NCBI RefSeq assembly: GCF_030064125.1
Contig: NZ_CP125957.1
Span: 5,574,501 to 5,638,500, forward strand
DNA length: 64,000 bases
Source: Pseudomonas sp. G2-4
Lineage (GTDB): Bacteria; Pseudomonadota; Gammaproteobacteria; Pseudomonadales; Pseudomonadaceae
Reading direction: 5' to 3'
Program-made: the position numbers and the translations under genes
Notes under the pieces: model-generated
What the model saw: the letters and a program-made list of their open reading frames with translations, nothing else
Database searches by the model: none
What the model was told of the DNA's origin: nothing
Shown here: piece by piece, positions 17,974 through 26,162 of the stretch
How the letters are laid out: every line of letters starts with the position of its first letter
Numbering within the stretch: position 1 is the first letter of the stretch

Positions 17974-18330
17974 ATGAGCGAACGCCGCCGCTTCGTAAGA
18001 ATCAAATTCGATGCCAAGACCGAGCTGAGCCAGCCCCCGTTCACTTGGCCGGTGAAACTGCTGGACTTGTCCCTCAAGGGCTTGCTGATCGAAAAACCCC
18101 AGCCCTGGCTGGGCAACGTCGAAGAGTCCTTTATGGCCTACATCCACCTGGGCAATGAGGTAAAGGTGGAGATGGAAGTCAGGCTCACCCATGACGATCA
18201 CGGCCACCTGGGCTTTGTCTGCGAGCACATCGACCTGGACTCCATCGCCCACCTGCGTCGGCTGGTGGAGCTGAACCTGGCCGATGATGATGAGCTGGAG
18301 CGGGAATTGGCGGCGTTGATCCAGATTTGA
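17974..18330 (+). CDS. mapZ: PilZ-domain c-di-GMP receptor (MapZ-like)
   Basis: 118 residues from ATG 17974, preceded by AGAGGGAAAG. It is a single PilZ domain with both c-di-GMP motifs: RxxxR in ERRRFVRI at the N-terminus and DLSLKGLL (D/NxSxxG) near residue 29. It lies between cstA and radA, as PA4608 does in P. aeruginosa; PA4608 (MapZ) binds the chemotaxis methyltransferase CheR1. The name rests on synteny and domain content. It may respond to c-di-GMP made by the nearby MorA, but this is inference. Confidence 0.88.
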   Translation: MSERRRFVRIKFDAKTELSQPPFTWPVKLLDLSLKGLLIEKPQPWLGNVEESFMAYIHLGNEVKVEMEVRLTHDDHGHLGFVCEHIDLDSIAHLRRLVELNLADDDELERELAALIQI

Positions 18331-18368
18331 TCAGCCCTGCCACAGCTCCCGTGACAGACACGATCCCC

Positions 18369-18503
18369 TGTGGCGAGGGAGCTTGCTCCCGCTGGCCTGC
18401 GAAGCAGGCCCCAAAGCAGCGACTCAATTAACCTGACACATCACAGTTGCCAGTTTAAGGGGGCTGCTGCGCAGCCCAGCGGGAGCAAGCTCCCTCGCCA
18501 CGG
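18369..18503. repeat. inverted REP pair (GTGGCGAGGG class)
   Basis: TGGCGAGGGAGCTTGCTCCC and GGGAGCAAGCTCCCTCGCCA face each other. Between them lie GGCCTGCGAAGCAGGCC and GGCTGCTGCGCAGCC stems. It lies between the convergent PilZ gene and radA and could act as a bidirectional transcript end. Confidence 0.85.
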
Positions 18504-18512
18504 GATCGCGGG

Positions 18513-19880
18513 TTATTCGAACAACGCATCCAACGCCTGCTCCAGGCGTGTCACGGCAATGATCTGCAACCCCGGCGGCGCTTCCTTCGGTGCATTGCCC
18601 TTGGGCACGATGGCGCGCTTGAAGCCATGCTTGGCCGCTTCCTTGAGCCGCTCCTGGCCACTGGGCACCGGCCGTACTTCCCCCGACAGCCCCACTTCGC
18701 CGAACACCAGCAGATCATGGGGCAGCGGGCGATTGCGCAGGCTGGACATGACCGCCGCCATCAGCGCCAGGTCGGACGCCGTCTCCAGCACTTTGACCCC
18801 GCCGACCACGTTGAGGAACACGTCCTGGTCGTGAGTTGGAATCCCGCCGTGGCGGTGCAGGACGGCCAACAGCATGGCGAGCCGATTCTGATCCAGGCCC
18901 AAGGTGACCCGACGCGGGTTCGCCAAGTGACTGTCATCCACCAGCGCTTGCACTTCCACCAACATCGGCCGAGTGCCTTCCCACGTCGCCATGACCACGC
19001 TGCCCGGCACTTCTTCCTGGGCGCGCGTCAGAAAGATCGCAGAAGGGTTGGAGACTTCTTTCAGGCCTTTGTCGGTCATGCCGAACACACCCAGCTCGTT
19101 GACGGCGCCGAAGCGGTTCTTCACGGCCCGCAACAAACGCAGACGACCATCAGACTCGCCTTCGAAATACAACACCGTGTCGACCATGTGCTCCAGCACC
19201 CGCGGCCCTGCCAACGCACCCTCTTTGGTGACGTGGCCCACCAGGAAAATCGCCGTGCCGCTCTGCTTGGCGTAACGCACCAGCAACGCCGCGCTTTCGC
19301 GCACCTGGGACACACCGCCCGGGGCCGATTGCAGTTGTTCAGTAAAAATCGTCTGGATCGAGTCGATCACCATCACCTTGGGCTTTTCCAGGCGGGCCGT
19401 GGCGATGATGGTTTCGATACAGGTCTCGGTCATGACCCGCAGTTGATCCTGGGGCAGTCCCAGGCGTCGGGCCCGCATGGCGACTTGCTGCTGGGATTCC
19501 TCACCGGTGACATACAGCGCCGGCATCCGCGTGGCGAGGCTGCACAAGGTTTGCAGGAGGATGGTGGATTTACCGATGCCCGGGTCCCCGCCGATCAGCA
19601 CCACCGAACCGTCCACCAGGCCACCGCCCAGCACCCGGTCCAGTTCACCGGAGGCGGTGGAAAAACGCGGGACTTCTTCAACGCTGACTTCCGCCAGGGT
19701 CTTGATCTGCGCCTGCTGACCGGCCCAGCCGGTACGGCCGGTGGGCGCCGCCGCACCGCCGCTTTCCACCATGGTTTCAGTCAGGGTGTTCCAGGCCCCG
19801 CACTCGCTGCACTGGCCGGCCCATTTGGGAAAGGTCGAACCGCACTCGGTGCAGCCGTACATGCGCTTTGCCTTGGCCAT
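18513..19880 (-). CDS. radA: DNA repair protein RadA (Sms)
   Basis: 455 residues starting MAKAKRMYGCTECG, the family length; the longer frame overlaps the ankyrin gene and is rejected. The N-terminal zinc finger uses C10, C13, C24 and C27. The RecA-like ATPase has Walker A GGDPGIGKST, and the RadA-specific KNRFG motif is in AVKNRFGAVNELGVF. The C-terminal Lon-protease-like domain lacks catalytic function (LPHDLLVFGEVGLSGEVRPV). RadA is a branch-migration helicase that processes recombination intermediates in the cytoplasm. Confidence 0.97.
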   Translation of the reverse strand: MAKAKRMYGCTECGSTFPKWAGQCSECGAWNTLTETMVESGGAAAPTGRTGWAGQQAQIKTLAEVSVEEVPRFSTASGELDRVLGGGLVDGSVVLIGGDPGIGKSTILLQTLCSLATRMPALYVTGEESQQQVAMRARRLGLPQDQLRVMTETCIETIIATARLEKPKVMVIDSIQTIFTEQLQSAPGGVSQVRESAALLVRYAKQSGTAIFLVGHVTKEGALAGPRVLEHMVDTVLYFEGESDGRLRLLRAVKNRFGAVNELGVFGMTDKGLKEVSNPSAIFLTRAQEEVPGSVVMATWEGTRPMLVEVQALVDDSHLANPRRVTLGLDQNRLAMLLAVLHRHGGIPTHDQDVFLNVVGGVKVLETASDLALMAAVMSSLRNRPLPHDLLVFGEVGLSGEVRPVPSGQERLKEAAKHGFKRAIVPKGNAPKEAPPGLQIIAVTRLEQALDALFE

Positions 19881-19923
19881 CTGAACTCCGGGATAAAAAC
19901 CGCGATGATAGCCCAGGCAGCCA

Positions 19924-20472
19924 CTAACGCGGGGCCGGCATTCTGATTTCACCCTTGGCCAGATCCACCGCCGTGTTGCCCAGCGGGTCCCGGGCCTGCA
20001 GGTCAGCGCCATTGGCCTGCAAGGCATCGAGCAATTCGGCACGCTTGAACAGCCCGGCGTACATCGCGGCGGTCTGCCCGGCACTGTTGCGCTGGTCCGG
20101 GCTGCAATCGGTGGACAGCAAGCGACGCGCAATCTGCACTTCGCCCTTGAAAATGGCGCCCATCAGCGCCGTATTGCCGCGTTTATCCTGGGCGCAAGCA
20201 TCGGCGCCGGCGGCCAGCAGCCGCTCCACCGCCGGGCCATGGCCGTGATAAGCCGCTAGGATCAGCGCAGTGTAGCCCTTTTCATCCTGGGTATTGAGCG
20301 CGTAACCCGCCTCGATAAAGGTCTCGAGCATCGGCACATCACCCCGACGGGCAGCGTCAAAGTAATAGTTTTGCAACTGTTCTTGTACCGCCACCGGATC
20401 GGTAGGCACGGGCTGATCGGCCCACACGCTCAATGACCAGATTGCGAGCATCGATAATAGAAACTGACGCAT
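19924..20472 (-). CDS. ankB: periplasmic ankyrin-repeat protein (AnkB-like)
   Basis: 182 residues from ATG 20472. A Sec signal peptide MRQFLLSMLAIWSLSVWA precedes DQPVPTD. About four ankyrin repeats follow (DEKGYTALILAAYHGHGPAVERLLAAGAD, DKRGNTALMGAIFKGEVQIARRLL, NSAGQTAAMYAGLFKRAELLDALQANGAD, and DPLGNTAVDLAKG). In P. aeruginosa the ankB product is needed for optimal KatB activity and precedes or follows katB; here katB lies directly upstream on the same strand, 63 bp away. It probably assists periplasmic catalase assembly. Confidence 0.93.
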   Translation of the reverse strand: MRQFLLSMLAIWSLSVWADQPVPTDPVAVQEQLQNYYFDAARRGDVPMLETFIEAGYALNTQDEKGYTALILAAYHGHGPAVERLLAAGADACAQDKRGNTALMGAIFKGEVQIARRLLSTDCSPDQRNSAGQTAAMYAGLFKRAELLDALQANGADLQARDPLGNTAVDLAKGEIRMPAPR

Positions 20473-20493
20473 GACGTCTCCTTTGGCACATGA

Positions 20494-20520
20494 CTGTGGG
20501 AGCAGCACGCGCTCCCACAG
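20494..20520. repeat. 10-bp perfect hairpin between katB and ankB
   Basis: CTGTGGGAGC (20494-20503) pairs with GCTCCCACAG (20511-20520) around a 7-nt loop. It resembles a shortened REP. It could stabilise or attenuate the katB-ankB transcript. Confidence 0.7.
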
Positions 20521-20535
20521 GTTTTGCGGCGATGA

Positions 20536-22077
20536 TCAGTCGGTCAGTTTTTCCGCCAGTGCCTTGACCCGGGCCAGATCCCCTTTGGCGACACGGGCCA
20601 CGCCAGTGCCGTATTCAGGGTCAGCCTTGTAGAGGAACGACAGGATGATGTGCTTGCTCTCGTCATCGGTGGTCGCCAACGACCCGCCGAAACTTTCGAT
20701 CAGGTCATTGCGCTCCTTCTGGTTGAACGAGCGGTACAGGTCGCCAGCCTGCTTGAAGTTCTGCTCGCGTTGGATTTTCGCCTGCTGGGTGCTGCCGGTC
20801 AGCGCGGTCTGGCTGTAGCGGGCCGAGGATTGCTCCTCCCGCGGTGCCAGGCGGCTCGGCTGATAATTCACGCCGGTGCTGGTGTTGCCCGGGTTCATCG
20901 CACCGTCTTGGTTACCATTGTTCACCGCCACCTTGGGGGCGTTGATCGGCAGTTGCAGGGCATTGGCGCCTATCCGGTACATTTGCGTATCGGCGTAGGA
21001 GAACACCCGCCCCTGCAGCAGACGGTCCTCGGAAGGTTCGATCCCCGGCACCAGATTGGCCGGCGCCATCGCCACCTGTTCGGTTTCCTGGAAGACATTC
21101 GCCGGATTGCGGTTCAAGACCATTTGCCCGACTTTACGCTCAGGCACACCCGGCCAGATTTTGGTCGCGTCCAGCGGATCGAAGTCAAACTTGGACAAGT
21201 CTTGTGGGTTCAGCACCTGAACATACAAGTCCCACTTCGGGAAGTCGCCTTTATTAATATGAGTGACCAGATCATTGGTCATATGGCTGTAATCTTGCCC
21301 CTGAACTTTCGCCACTTCTTTCGGATCGAGATTTTTCAGGCCCTGCAAACTTTTCCAATGAAATTTCACATAGTGAACTTCACCCTTGGCATTGACCAAT
21401 TTGTAAGCATGCACACCGTTACCGTCCATTTCACGATAACTGGCCGGTGTACCGGAGTTGGAATACAACTCGGTCAGCGTGCGGGTGGACTCTGGGACAT
21501 GGGAGAAAAAGTCGAAACGACGTGAGTCATCGTCCAGGTTAGTCCGCGGATCGGGTTTGAACGCATGGACCATGTCGGGAAACTTGATGGCATCGCGGAT
21601 GAAAAAGGTCGGGAAGTTGTTGCCCACCAGGTCCCAATTACCATCGGCCGTGTAGAACTTTGTGGCAAAGCCACGGGGATCACGCAGGGTTTCCGGGGAG
21701 TGATTGCCGTGCACCACCGCAGAAAAGCGTACAAAAACCGGTGTGACCTGGCCAGCGGCGAACACCTTGGCCTTGGTCAGGTCGCTCAGGTCATCAGACA
21801 CCGTGAAGCTGCCATGGGCGCCGGTACCACGGGCATGCACCACGCGCTCCGGAATGCGTTCGCGGTCGAAGCGCTGCAGCTTCTGGATCAACTGCACGTC
21901 TTGCAGCAGGGTCGGGCCATTGGGGCCGGCCGTTTGCGAGTTCTGGTTGTCGCCCACGGCTGCACCGTTGTCACGGGTCAGGGTGGCCGCGTTGACGGAC
22001 AAGGACAGCAGGCTGGCGGTCAGCACAACAAGAGCGCGGCGGTGGGGAAAAGCCCCGTAGCCAAGGGAGGTGTTCAT
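20536..22077 (-). CDS. katB: periplasmic haem catalase KatB
   Basis: 513 residues from ATG 22077, placed 8-9 nt after AGAGGA, equal in length to P. aeruginosa KatB; two extra codons upstream are rejected. The signal peptide ends ...SLLSLSVNA, before ATLTRDNGA. It is a clade of small-subunit haem catalases: catalytic His81 in RVVHARGTGAHG, Asn153/154 in VGNNFPTFFIRD, and the haem-ligating Tyr in RVFSYADTQMYRIG. It decomposes hydrogen peroxide. Its neighbours ankB and mscL match the P. aeruginosa katB locus, where OxyR controls expression. Confidence 0.96.
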   Translation of the reverse strand: MNTSLGYGAFPHRRALVVLTASLLSLSVNAATLTRDNGAAVGDNQNSQTAGPNGPTLLQDVQLIQKLQRFDRERIPERVVHARGTGAHGSFTVSDDLSDLTKAKVFAAGQVTPVFVRFSAVVHGNHSPETLRDPRGFATKFYTADGNWDLVGNNFPTFFIRDAIKFPDMVHAFKPDPRTNLDDDSRRFDFFSHVPESTRTLTELYSNSGTPASYREMDGNGVHAYKLVNAKGEVHYVKFHWKSLQGLKNLDPKEVAKVQGQDYSHMTNDLVTHINKGDFPKWDLYVQVLNPQDLSKFDFDPLDATKIWPGVPERKVGQMVLNRNPANVFQETEQVAMAPANLVPGIEPSEDRLLQGRVFSYADTQMYRIGANALQLPINAPKVAVNNGNQDGAMNPGNTSTGVNYQPSRLAPREEQSSARYSQTALTGSTQQAKIQREQNFKQAGDLYRSFNQKERNDLIESFGGSLATTDDESKHIILSFLYKADPEYGTGVARVAKGDLARVKALAEKLTD

Positions 22078-22154
22078 AGGCATGTTCCTCTGATGTTATA
22101 GAGCGCATCCATGTGCGCCATCCAGAGGCTAGTGCCCGAAAAAGGAAAACCTAA

Positions 22155-22191
22155 ATAGAAATGCCGTACCGCTGCGATAGATAAAACGTTG
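22155..22191. promoter_or_regulatory. possible OxyR site upstream of katB
   Basis: On the katB strand two CTAT quartets are separated by 18 nt (ATAG at 22155-22158 and 22177-22180 on the plus strand), which equals the 22-bp periodicity of the OxyR tetranucleotide motif. The outer quartets match poorly. It is 78-114 bp upstream of the katB start. Confidence 0.3.
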
Positions 22192-22359
22192 TAGGGGATC
22201 GACCGGAAACCGCGTATCACGCGCGATTGATGGCACTTTGTAAACTTTTCATCCAGGCCCGGGTCGATAACTGGAGCATTGTAAGCAGGCGTTTCAAGCG
22301 CGACGCGTTGGGCTGATTTACACTGCCACTACCCCTTTATCTGTCACAAGGAATAACTC

Positions 22360-22773
22360 ATGGGCGTGCTAAGCGAGTTCAAGGCCTTCGCGGTCAAAGG
22401 CAATGTCGTCGACATGGCCGTCGGGATCATCATCGGTGCCGCTTTCGGCAAAATCGTTTCGTCATTCGTTGGCGACGTAGTGATGCCGCCAATAGGCCTG
22501 CTGATCGGTGGGGTGGACTTCAGTGACCTGGCCATTACCCTCAAGGCCGCCCAGGGTGATGCGCCCGCCGTGGTACTGGCCTACGGTAAATTCATCCAGA
22601 GCACCATAGACTTCATCATCGTGGCGTTCGCCATTTTCATGGGCGTCAAGGCCATCAACCGCCTCAAGCGCGAAGAGGCCGTGGCCCCGAGCGCGCCGCC
22701 CATTCCGAGCAAGGAAGAACTACTACTGGGCGAAATCCGCGACCTGCTCAAGGCCCAGAACGAGCGGCCCTGA
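22360..22773 (+). CDS. mscL: large-conductance mechanosensitive channel MscL
   Basis: 137 residues; ATG follows AAGGA (22349-22353). TM1 is preceded by the amphipathic N-terminal helix [46 protein letters not shown], the hallmark sequence; TM2 is [20 protein letters not shown], followed by a cytoplasmic helix bundle. It forms a pentamer that opens under high membrane tension during hypo-osmotic shock. It has its own terminator. Confidence 0.97.
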   Translation: MGVLSEFKAFAVKGNVVDMAVGIIIGAAFGKIVSSFVGDVVMPPIGLLIGGVDFSDLAITLKAAQGDAPAVVLAYGKFIQSTIDFIIVAFAIFMGVKAINRLKREEAVAPSAPPIPSKEELLLGEIRDLLKAQNERP

Positions 22774-22791
22774 ACCCTCATTTATTAAAAG

Positions 22792-22815
22792 TGGCGTCCC
22801 TGGGACGCCATTTTT
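22792..22815. terminator. terminator of mscL (and possibly fpr)
   Basis: TGGCGTCCC (22792-22800) and GGGACGCCA (22802-22810), followed by five T. An A-run on the left (TTAAAAG) makes it potentially bidirectional for the convergent fpr gene. Confidence 0.88.
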
Positions 22816-23592
22816 CTACCAGTAGTTTTCCACCGCCACCTGGCCTGGCCGGCGGGTAAGGCTCAGTTGCAGGCCCCTGGCCTTGAGCAGCTTGCGCGTG
22901 TCGTCGATCATTTGCGGGTTGCCACACAGCATCACTCGCGAATGTTCCGGTGTCAGTTCTACCTCGGCCACCCGCTCCAGTTCGCCATTTTCCAGCAGCG
23001 TGGTAATCCGCCCACTGAGCGCGCCCGGATGCTGCTCACGCGTGACGGTCGCAATGAACCGAAACTTATGGGCGTACTCGGCCAGATAGTCGCGCAGGGT
23101 GAGCTCCTTGATAAGGTCCTGATAGGCCAGCTCCCGCGCCTCGCGCACGCTGTACACCAGGATAATGCGTTCGAATTTTTCCCAGACTTCAAAATCCTGG
23201 AGAATCGAAAGAAACGGCGCAACGCCCGTCCCCGTGGACAGCAGCCATAAATCCCGCCCATCAACGAAGCGGTCCAGGGTCAGGTAACCAAAGGCCTGGC
23301 GATCCACCAGTAGCTCGTCACCTGGCTTTAAGCGGCTAAGCTCGCTGGTGAATTCGCCATCCGGAACCACGATGGAAAAAAACTCGAGGAATTCGTCGAA
23401 GGGCGAAGACACCATGGAGTACGCGCGCCAGACGGTAGTCCCGTCCGCCTTGGTGACGCCCAGCCGGGCGAACTGACCCGCCCGGAAGCGAAAGCCGCGG
23501 TCCCGGGTTGTACGCAAGGTAAACAGATGAGGCGTCAATGGCTGAACATCGAGCAGGGTCTGGCGGGTGAATTTCTCTGCGTTGTCGGTCAT
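22816..23592 (-). CDS. fpr: ferredoxin-NADP(+) reductase
   Basis: 258 residues from ATG 23592 (MTDNAEKFTRQTLL); a 25-codon extension is rejected on family length. The FAD-binding domain shows RAYSMVSSP (RxYS), and the NADP domain has STGTGVAPFLSIL and VMLCGNPQMI. The C-terminus ends ENYW, an aromatic residue that may stack on FAD. Bacterial FPRs shuttle electrons between NADPH and ferredoxin/flavodoxin and are linked to oxidative stress. It occupies the position of P. aeruginosa PA4615 (FprB-like) rather than FprA. It converges with mscL. Confidence 0.92.
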   Translation of the reverse strand: MTDNAEKFTRQTLLDVQPLTPHLFTLRTTRDRGFRFRAGQFARLGVTKADGTTVWRAYSMVSSPFDEFLEFFSIVVPDGEFTSELSRLKPGDELLVDRQAFGYLTLDRFVDGRDLWLLSTGTGVAPFLSILQDFEVWEKFERIILVYSVREARELAYQDLIKELTLRDYLAEYAHKFRFIATVTREQHPGALSGRITTLLENGELERVAEVELTPEHSRVMLCGNPQMIDDTRKLLKARGLQLSLTRRPGQVAVENYW

Positions 23593-23810
23593 GAGCCACT
23601 CCACTGAACAAGAGCCACAGTGTCCCGCAAAGTGAGCATCGCCACCACTGATGGCGAGTAATGGCAATTTAACTGCAGCGCTTATTTACCCTACGCTGAT
23701 CTTCTACCAAACTTGTACAACTTGCGAGCCATGTAAAAATTATTAACTAAAGCGTTTACTTCCTTAAACACACCTCCTTGTAAGTAAACCAAAAAAAACT
23801 CACTACAAGT

Positions 23811-23824
23811 TAGGAATAGTCCTA
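23811..23824. promoter_or_regulatory. palindrome in the luxR-solo promoter region
   Basis: TAGGAATAGTCCTA has 5-bp arms TAGGA/TCCTA and lies about 60 bp upstream of the LuxR start codon. It has the form bound by GerE/NarL-type helix-turn-helix proteins. The 290-bp intergenic region is AT-rich and holds no gene I can support. Confidence 0.4.
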
Positions 23825-23884
23825 CACTGCAATTTCGCATCATGGATTGGATCCGCAGGGGCGAATCAAACCCAGGAGAGAGCG

Positions 23885-24598
23885 ATGGACAAGTGGAAGG
23901 ACTTGCAGCTGAGGAAGTTATCCTGTGAAAGAGACCTGCAGACGGCCTATCGTCTGGTCCTTAATTTCTTTAACAATCAGGGATTTGAATACTGCGCATT
24001 TGCAGCCTATCTAGGAAGCCCCGATAAGCACACCAGTAAGGTCAACCTGAACAATTACCCTTATGGATGGGACCGGCTTTATGAACAAAACGGCTATGCT
24101 TCGAGTGATCCTGTAGTAGCACATTGCAATCAATCACCGTTACCCATTTTGTGGAATGAAGATGTATTTGCCCAGGCCCCCAAGTTGTGGCAAGAACTTA
24201 ATCGACAGGGACTCAAATACGGCTGGACCCAGGCAGTTCATGATGAACAGGGAACACACTGCAGTCTGTTCAGCCTCGCACGGACTCATTGCCCCATCGA
24301 CATCGACGAGCATTATGGCAATCTCGGCTACGCCATCTTTGCCAGTCAAAGGCTGCATGCCCTCGCCGGCAAAAAGCTATCTGACGCCGTCGCCGTCAGG
24401 CAAAAATGTCATTTGTCGCCCAGAGAGATCGAAGTGTTGAGATGGTCTGCCGAAGGCAAGACGGCGTCGGAAGTAGGCAGGATTCTTTGTCTTTCCGAAC
24501 GGACGGTGAATTTCCATGTATGCAGTTGCATGCGCAAACTGAATGTCAGCAATAAAATTTCAGCGGTCGCCAAAGCCGCTCAAATCCATGTGATCTGA
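23885..24598 (+). CDS. LuxR-type quorum-sensing regulator, orphan (solo)
   Basis: 237 residues; ATG follows CAGGAGAG at 23873-23880. The N-terminal autoinducer-binding domain keeps the acyl-homoserine-lactone contacts in canonical spacing: W62, Y66 (WDRLY), D75-P76 (SSDPVV) and W90. The C-terminal GerE helix-turn-helix is LSPREIEVLRWSAEGKTASE...LSERTVNFHVCSCMRKL. No luxI gene is present within the window. It may respond to own or foreign AHLs. AT-richer DNA around it suggests late acquisition or a horizontally mobile regulator. Unlike the plant-responsive PsoR/OryR group, both W and Y are unsubstituted. Confidence 0.92.
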   Translation: MDKWKDLQLRKLSCERDLQTAYRLVLNFFNNQGFEYCAFAAYLGSPDKHTSKVNLNNYPYGWDRLYEQNGYASSDPVVAHCNQSPLPILWNEDVFAQAPKLWQELNRQGLKYGWTQAVHDEQGTHCSLFSLARTHCPIDIDEHYGNLGYAIFASQRLHALAGKKLSDAVAVRQKCHLSPREIEVLRWSAEGKTASEVGRILCLSERTVNFHVCSCMRKLNVSNKISAVAKAAQIHVI

Positions 24599-24779
24599 AC
24601 AACGGAGCACCCTTGCCGAGCTGAAAAACCCGCGAGTAATGTGCCACAAAAAAACGTACCATTTACGGCTCCACTTGAATGATGACGCTTCTCGCACGCG
24701 ACGCAGTTCATTCAGGCGGTCCCGCTCAGACACCTGCCCCAGGCAGCGGGACATTCGTTGATCTCCAGAGTCCCCAGCC

Positions 24780-25904
24780 ATGCCCCTGCTCGACAGTCCC
24801 TTCGCCCAACTCGACCTGATCCGCCAGCCCGAACAGCAGAACGAACCGCTGCAAGCCTTCGATGCGGCCGATGAATACCTGCTCGCGCATCTGGCCGAAC
24901 AACAACCGGCCGCCGATACCCGGGTGCTGGTACTCAATGACGGCTTCGGCGCCCTGGCGGCAAGCCTGGCCGGCAAAGTAGAGGTGATCAGCAGCGGCGA
25001 CTCATTTCTGGCCCTGCAAGCACTGGAGAAAAACCTGGTGCGCAATGGCCGGGCCTTTGACGCGGTGCCGACCTTGCCGGCCAGCGAACCCTTGACAGGA
25101 CCCTTCGACCGCGTGCTGATCAAAGTGCCGAAAACCCTGGCCCTGTTGGAAGAACAATTGATTCGCCTGCAAAGCCAACTGGCTCCCGGTGCCCAGGTCA
25201 TTGCCGGTGCAATGGTCAAGCATCTGCCCCGGGCCGCCGGTGATCTGTTGGAGCGTTACATCGGCCCGGTGCAGGCTTGCCTCGCAGTGAAGAAAGCGCG
25301 CCTGTTGATCGCCACGCCTGCCGCCAAGGCGCCGGTCGTATCGCCCTATCCCACCCGCTACTGGCTGGACGAGCCGAAAATAGAACTGCTCAACCACGCC
25401 AATGTGTTCTGCCGCGAAGGCTTGGACATCGGCACCCGCGCCTTCCTGCCGCATCTGCCGAAAAACCTGGGCACCGCACATGTCGCGGACTTGGGCTGTG
25501 GCAACGGCGTATTGGCCATCGCCAGTGCCCTGGAAAACCCGGAGGCCCGCTATACCCTGGTGGACGAGTCCTACATGGCCGTGCAATCGGCAGCCGAGAA
25601 CTGGCGCGCCGCCCTGGGCGAACGCGAGGTGACAATACGCGCCGGTGACGGCTTGGCCGGACAGGAGGCGCAGTCCCTGGACGTGGTGCTGTGCAACCCG
25701 CCCTTCCACCAACAGCAAGTGGTGGGTGACTTCCTGGCCTGGCGGATGTTTCAACAGGCGCGCGAGGCATTAGTGGTCGGCGGCGCGCTGTACATCGTCG
25801 GCAACCGGCACCTGGGTTACCACAGCAAACTGGCGCGGCTGTTCCGAGGTGTCGAGCAAGTGGCCGCCACACCGAAATTCGTCATCCTCAAAGCGCGCAA
25901 ATAA
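24780..25904 (+). CDS. rlmG: 23S rRNA (guanine-N2) methyltransferase RlmG
   Basis: 374 residues. It has a duplicated methyltransferase fold: the N-terminal half is degenerate (TRVLVLNDGFGALAASLAG), while the C-terminal half is catalytic, with SAM motif VADLGCGNGVLAIASA and the N-methylation motif VVLCNPPFH. RlmG makes m2G1835 in 23S rRNA, using SAM. It is the orthologue position of PA4627 in the conserved block. The next gene on the other strand is the oxidase operon, and a shared terminator lies between them. Confidence 0.94.
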   Translation: MPLLDSPFAQLDLIRQPEQQNEPLQAFDAADEYLLAHLAEQQPAADTRVLVLNDGFGALAASLAGKVEVISSGDSFLALQALEKNLVRNGRAFDAVPTLPASEPLTGPFDRVLIKVPKTLALLEEQLIRLQSQLAPGAQVIAGAMVKHLPRAAGDLLERYIGPVQACLAVKKARLLIATPAAKAPVVSPYPTRYWLDEPKIELLNHANVFCREGLDIGTRAFLPHLPKNLGTAHVADLGCGNGVLAIASALENPEARYTLVDESYMAVQSAAENWRAALGEREVTIRAGDGLAGQEAQSLDVVLCNPPFHQQQVVGDFLAWRMFQQAREALVVGGALYIVGNRHLGYHSKLARLFRGVEQVAATPKFVILKARK

Positions 25905-25920
25905 TTTATCCATCGCCCGA

Positions 25921-25943
25921 AAAAAACCCTCCGTCAGGAGGGT
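25921..25943 (-). terminator. terminator of the cio operon
   Basis: Read on the minus strand, CCCTCC and GGAGGG (25937-25942 and 25927-25932 in plus coordinates) form a stem followed by at least six T. Confidence 0.85.
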
Positions 25944-25976
25944 TGAAACCGTGCCACAAGGCAACGGGACGGGAAA

Positions 25977-26141
25977 TCAGTGGGTGGTCAGGCCCGCAGC
26001 GTTCATGAACATGCGCATCAGGCTGGCGACGATAAACAGCGCCAGCACACTGCCGGTCCAGATCACCGCCAGCCAGCCGAGCCGCTGCCAGAGCGGTTTT
26101 TTCTCGGCGGCTTCGATGTCTTTCAAATCAGGTCTGGCCAT
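25977..26141 (-). CDS. small DUF2474-type membrane protein of the oxidase operon
   Basis: 54 residues. One transmembrane helix (LGWLAVIWTGSVLALFIVAS) follows a charged N-terminus (MARPDLKDIEAAEKKPLWQR). The stop at 25977 and start at 26141 place it 21 bp after cioB on the same strand. Small single-helix subunits such as CydX accompany bd-type oxidases, and DUF2474 proteins occur after CioAB in Pseudomonas. A structural or stability role in the oxidase is inferred. Confidence 0.88.
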   Translation of the reverse strand: MARPDLKDIEAAEKKPLWQRLGWLAVIWTGSVLALFIVASLMRMFMNAAGLTTH

Positions 26142-26162
26142 GCTCAATACCCCGCAGGTCGA

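Noticed and set aside
19881..20132. 84-residue N-terminal extension of RadA
   Set aside because: It would overlap the ankyrin gene, and the zinc-finger start MAKAKRMYGCTECG matches RadA of normal length.
23885..24598. LuxR/LuxI quorum-sensing pair
   Set aside because: No gene resembling an AHL synthase is present in the window; the neighbours are fpr and rlmG.
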